DNA from: Circinella umbellata
Taxonomy: Eukaryota; Mucoromycota; Mucoromycetes; Mucorales; Lichtheimiaceae
Length of the DNA stretch: 64,000 bases
Direction of reading: 5' to 3'
NCBI GenBank assembly: GCA_025093555.1
Contig: JAIWNF010000024.1
Span: forward strand, 124,001-188,000
The position numbers and the translations under genes were made by a program. Shown here one piece after another: positions 61,091 through 64,000 of this stretch. The stretch's first letter is position 1. Every line of letters starts with the position of its first letter. A model generated the notes under the pieces. The model had not been told where the DNA came from and searched no databases. It worked only from the letters and a program-made list of their open reading frames with translations.

Positions 61091-62838
61091 ATGCCACCTC
61101 GCGACCCGGCATTAACAACTCAAACTATACCCACAACGATGGATGATGTAAGAGAAAAAATATTAGAACCAACTATACAACATCAATGTTGGAAAGAACC
61201 AGATGTTTTGCCAGGGTATGGACTTATTATTTATACTTGCTTGTATCTGTTGAAATATGCTTTGTATATATACTCAAATATTCTCTTAATATCACTGCTC
61301 TTACTATAAAGGTCTCCAAAAGCTATATATACTCGCGAGGAACTAGTAAATATCAAGATTAATCCTACATATCTTCCGTAATATACTTTCAGATTATTGG
61401 TATTAACAAAAGCTTTCTTTTTTTTTGAATAGCTATCATATTCAAAATGCTTTGTAGATAACAATGATAACAATACACCAACCACTTTAATATCAAAAGC
61501 AGTACAATTGATACAAAGTATTCCCAGTGCGCTGGTTCGTTATGGAGTACTATTACCTATTCGTTTTGCTTCGCTAAGCGTATGTACTATTGCTTTTTTT
61601 ATATCATTACCGATTGCTGTCACATTAGAAAGTAAAAGCACCGTGGTAAGTTCACAATGACGCTTCTATATATATTATATAATAATTTGATCACTTTTTT
61701 GCTATAAAATAAACGCTAATTTGAGCATTCAATCAATTCAATTCATTCATGATCATTATAGTCAACTCTGGTAAAATATTATTGTAAAGGAATTTTGTTT
61801 TCTTTGGGGACGATTCCACGTTACCATGGTAACAAGCCATGTCTTTCAGAGCCTCATGTTTTTGTAGTAAGTTTATATACGTTTATACATAAATAAAAGT
61901 TGAATGAAATGCCTGTGGCCAATCGATCAACAAGACGAAAAAAAAAAAAAAAAAAAAAAAATTCTGACAGTTAAAAAACATTTAGGCCAATCATACTTCA
62001 TACCTTGACTATATTCTTGTGAGTGCATGCCGTTTTCCAAATGCGGTTGTGATGGCACGCCATGGTGGCGCACTTGGTTTTCTACAAAATAATGGATTGA
62101 ATTTTTTACACTCAATGACTTTTGATCGATCCAATACAGATGAAAGAAGGGACCTTGCTGGCAGGTAAGTTAGATGATGATGCATAGGATAAATTACGGA
62201 ATAAGGAAATATAATTTGATTATAATTAATTAAAATATATCATACACTATATTTTTTTTGAAGATTAAGGAAACATGTTATGAATCCAACAACATGGCCA
62301 AATCCAATGATTATTTTTCCAGAAGGAACTTGTGTAAATAATAAATATACAATCCGATTTCAAAAAGGTGCTTTTGAGCTTGGCGTTAAAATTTGTCCTG
62401 TTGGAATCAAGTAAGAAATAATGATATGGATGGATGATAATAATAATTATGAAGCATATGGATTACTAATTATTAAAAAAACTATGTTCTTTTCTATTGT
62501 CTAGATATGATCGCTATTGGGGTGATCCATATTGGGACACCCGAAAGGTAAATTAAGAAGAATAAAGAGGAATTTATAGACCTTACACATTATAATGAAA
62601 GAAGGTTACTTATAACAAATCATTTCTGTAGGGATTTCTTTATTATGGATTTTATCGCATGACTCGATGGATTACGCCCGTTGATATTGTTTATTGTACA
62701 CCACAATCTTCTAATATAGGTGAAGATGCAGTAGAATATGGTGAACGTATAAAGGCGGTTATATCCCATGCCATTGGTTTAAAAAGTGAAGATTTTAATG
62801 GAATGGCCAAAAGAGATTTACTCAAGATTTTAGACTAA
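61091..62838 (+). CDS. GPAT3/4-like (PlsC family) glycerolipid acyltransferase
   Basis: Predicted 350-aa ER-type acyltransferase of the LPLAT/AGPAT superfamily, closest in motif layout to animal GPAT3/GPAT4; transfers an acyl chain to glycerol-3-phosphate or a lysophospholipid. Exons: 61091-61215, 61312-61345, 61433-61645, 61762-61866, 61986-62164, 62264-62410, 62505-62547, 62632-62838. Motif I is VANHTSYLDY (H162, D167). The glycerol-phosphate motif region is HGGALGFLQ with DRSNTDERRDL. Motif III is IIFPEGTCVNN (237-246), followed by FQKGAFELG, CPVGIKYD, GDPYWDTRK and EDAVEYGERIKAVI. A hydrophobic segment (CTIAFFISLPIAV) precedes motif I. The exon-2 donor is ambiguous: I used CTA|GTAAAT because only that keeps phase, but a longer exon 2 ending near 61379 is open too. 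Confidence 0.88.
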
Positions 62839-64000
62839 CAAAGAAAAAGTATAATTTTTTTTTATTTTTGTATAACTTACGCGAAACTTATGTATATAGC
62901 ATTTTTGTTTTTTTTTCTCATATATATAATATTACTGCCCTTATCTCTTCTTCCCTCCCTCTCTCTCACATACACTCTCTCTTCGATTCTCAATCATAAA
63001 GATTATTTCATATCCCATACATTAAGGTTTTTTTTTCACTTCAATTTCCAATGCTTCTTATATATGCACTTCCGCTTTAGAGGACACAATGGGGATTTCG
63101 ACAAATACGCTTAGAGACGACAAATAGCCTGAGAATCTAATGACTCTTTAAAAAAAACTACCAGTACATGCTTCTCAGCACCATTCTCTATTCCTAGTTT
63201 CAAAAAGTATGTTGATACCACAACTAAGTTACGCAGTTGGTATCCGATGTTGATATTCTGTTTGATAGAAGTACATATATCGAAATCGACTTTAATCACC
63301 CATGATACCTTTTATATATATACCATTGATAATAGCGTTGCTTTGAATACGTGAAAGAGCCAGATATACATCTATCGAAGTTATGTATCAAGAGAAACTA
63401 AAAGAGGATCGCTAGAGCTAAATGTAAACTAAACATATAAATTCTGTAGACCGTTCGTTTAGTTATATATTGTGGATCTGAACTATATATCAGTAGTATG
63501 TACATATTAAAGTGGTCTTCTTCAATATGCATTATCAATTGTATTTTACTATAAAAATAAGGGAAAAACCATTACTAATATTTATATTTTACTGTATTTA
63601 TCGTTTTAATGTTACGTGGATCTTATTATTATGACATAGTCAGTCAAGTGTAATTGGACTGATTTTTGCATATAAAAAAAAAGCTGGATCCAAAAAGGAT
63701 ATAAAACTTGGGGCTATATGAAAAAAAAAATACTTCAGATAACAATAGTTTCAAATACATACATTTTTTATTTTATGGCAACCATATAAGTCAGCTTGTA
63801 GAAGTTGTTTTAATCCATTTTACAAAAAAAAAACATTTGAATGTATCTTTTCTCTATTATCGCATATCGCACTTACTCGAAATAAAAATAAAGTCTCAGA
63901 AAATGACACTGGTATTATATTCTTAATCTACAAAATTATATTAAGTACTACGGTTAATGATATATTATATAAATTCCATTGTATACATCTTTCTTTAATA
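62839..64000. other. Right-end intergenic region
   Basis: GPAT 3' UTR-like sequence with CT-rich tracts (62940-62985), then AT-rich DNA. Frames at 62890-63114 and 63111-63299 show no family resemblance. No RNA gene is seen. Confidence 0.55.

Overview
The window is nuclear DNA from an AT-rich, intron-containing fungus, most probably an early-diverging one of the Mucoromycota/Mucorales type. The evidence is a fungal-specific WOPR (Gti1/Pac2) regulator and short GT-AG introns (about 75-130 bp), combined with genes that Saccharomyces-like yeasts lack: a U11/U12 minor-spliceosome protein (SNRNP25), a GTPBP1/2-type GTPase, an ankyrin-fused asparaginase and a GPAT3/4-type acyltransferase. Every spliced model given here (50 introns) closes in frame with GT-AG junctions. 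No species call is possible from sequence alone.

Layout. (1) 1377-6458, minus strand: an 11-exon Doa10/SSM4/MARCH6 ER-membrane ubiquitin ligase with an intact N-terminal RING-CH. (2) 6459-33699: a 27-kb gene-poor tract with one recognisable host gene, a single-exon WOPR transcriptional regulator (18043-19014). Its right half holds a 5.06-kb mobile element (20916-25974) with terminal inverted repeats of about 450-530 bp flanked by TA. The element carries two divergently oriented spliced genes. The right-hand gene encodes a 516-aa protein of no family I can name with certainty; it has a KWDG...ELSGG core that resembles a PD-(D/E)XK-type nuclease fold. The left-hand gene encodes a predicted small ankyrin-like protein with an in-frame 52-aa duplication. 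(3) 33700-35966, minus: GTPBP1/2-like GTPase. (4) 38772-40337, plus: Q-rich coiled-coil protein with a C-terminal BAG domain and heat-shock-element-like sites upstream. (5) 40843-44188, minus: Cid1-type non-canonical poly(A)/nucleotidyl transferase. (6) 44704-47426, minus: L-asparaginase with C-terminal ankyrin repeats. (7) 49549-50180, minus, and 50538-52096, plus: SNRNP25 and STRAP/Unrip, divergent from a shared 357-bp promoter. (8) 52962-54978, plus: ATP-type PEP carboxykinase. (9) 57843-59070, plus: transgelin/calponin-like actin-binding protein, convergent with (10) 59230-60545, minus: a GPI-anchored-looking PLC-X protein. That gene is divergent from (11) 61091-62838, plus: a GPAT3/4-like acyltransferase.

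The genes do not form a pathway cluster. Links worth noting are SNRNP25/STRAP (both snRNP biology, one bidirectional promoter), the PLC-X/GPAT divergent pair (both lipid-related), and protein quality control at opposite ends (Doa10, BAG). The non-coding spacers are very AT-rich and full of poly(A)/poly(T) tracts that abut poly(G)/poly(C) runs. I found no tRNA, rRNA, snRNA or CRISPR by eye.
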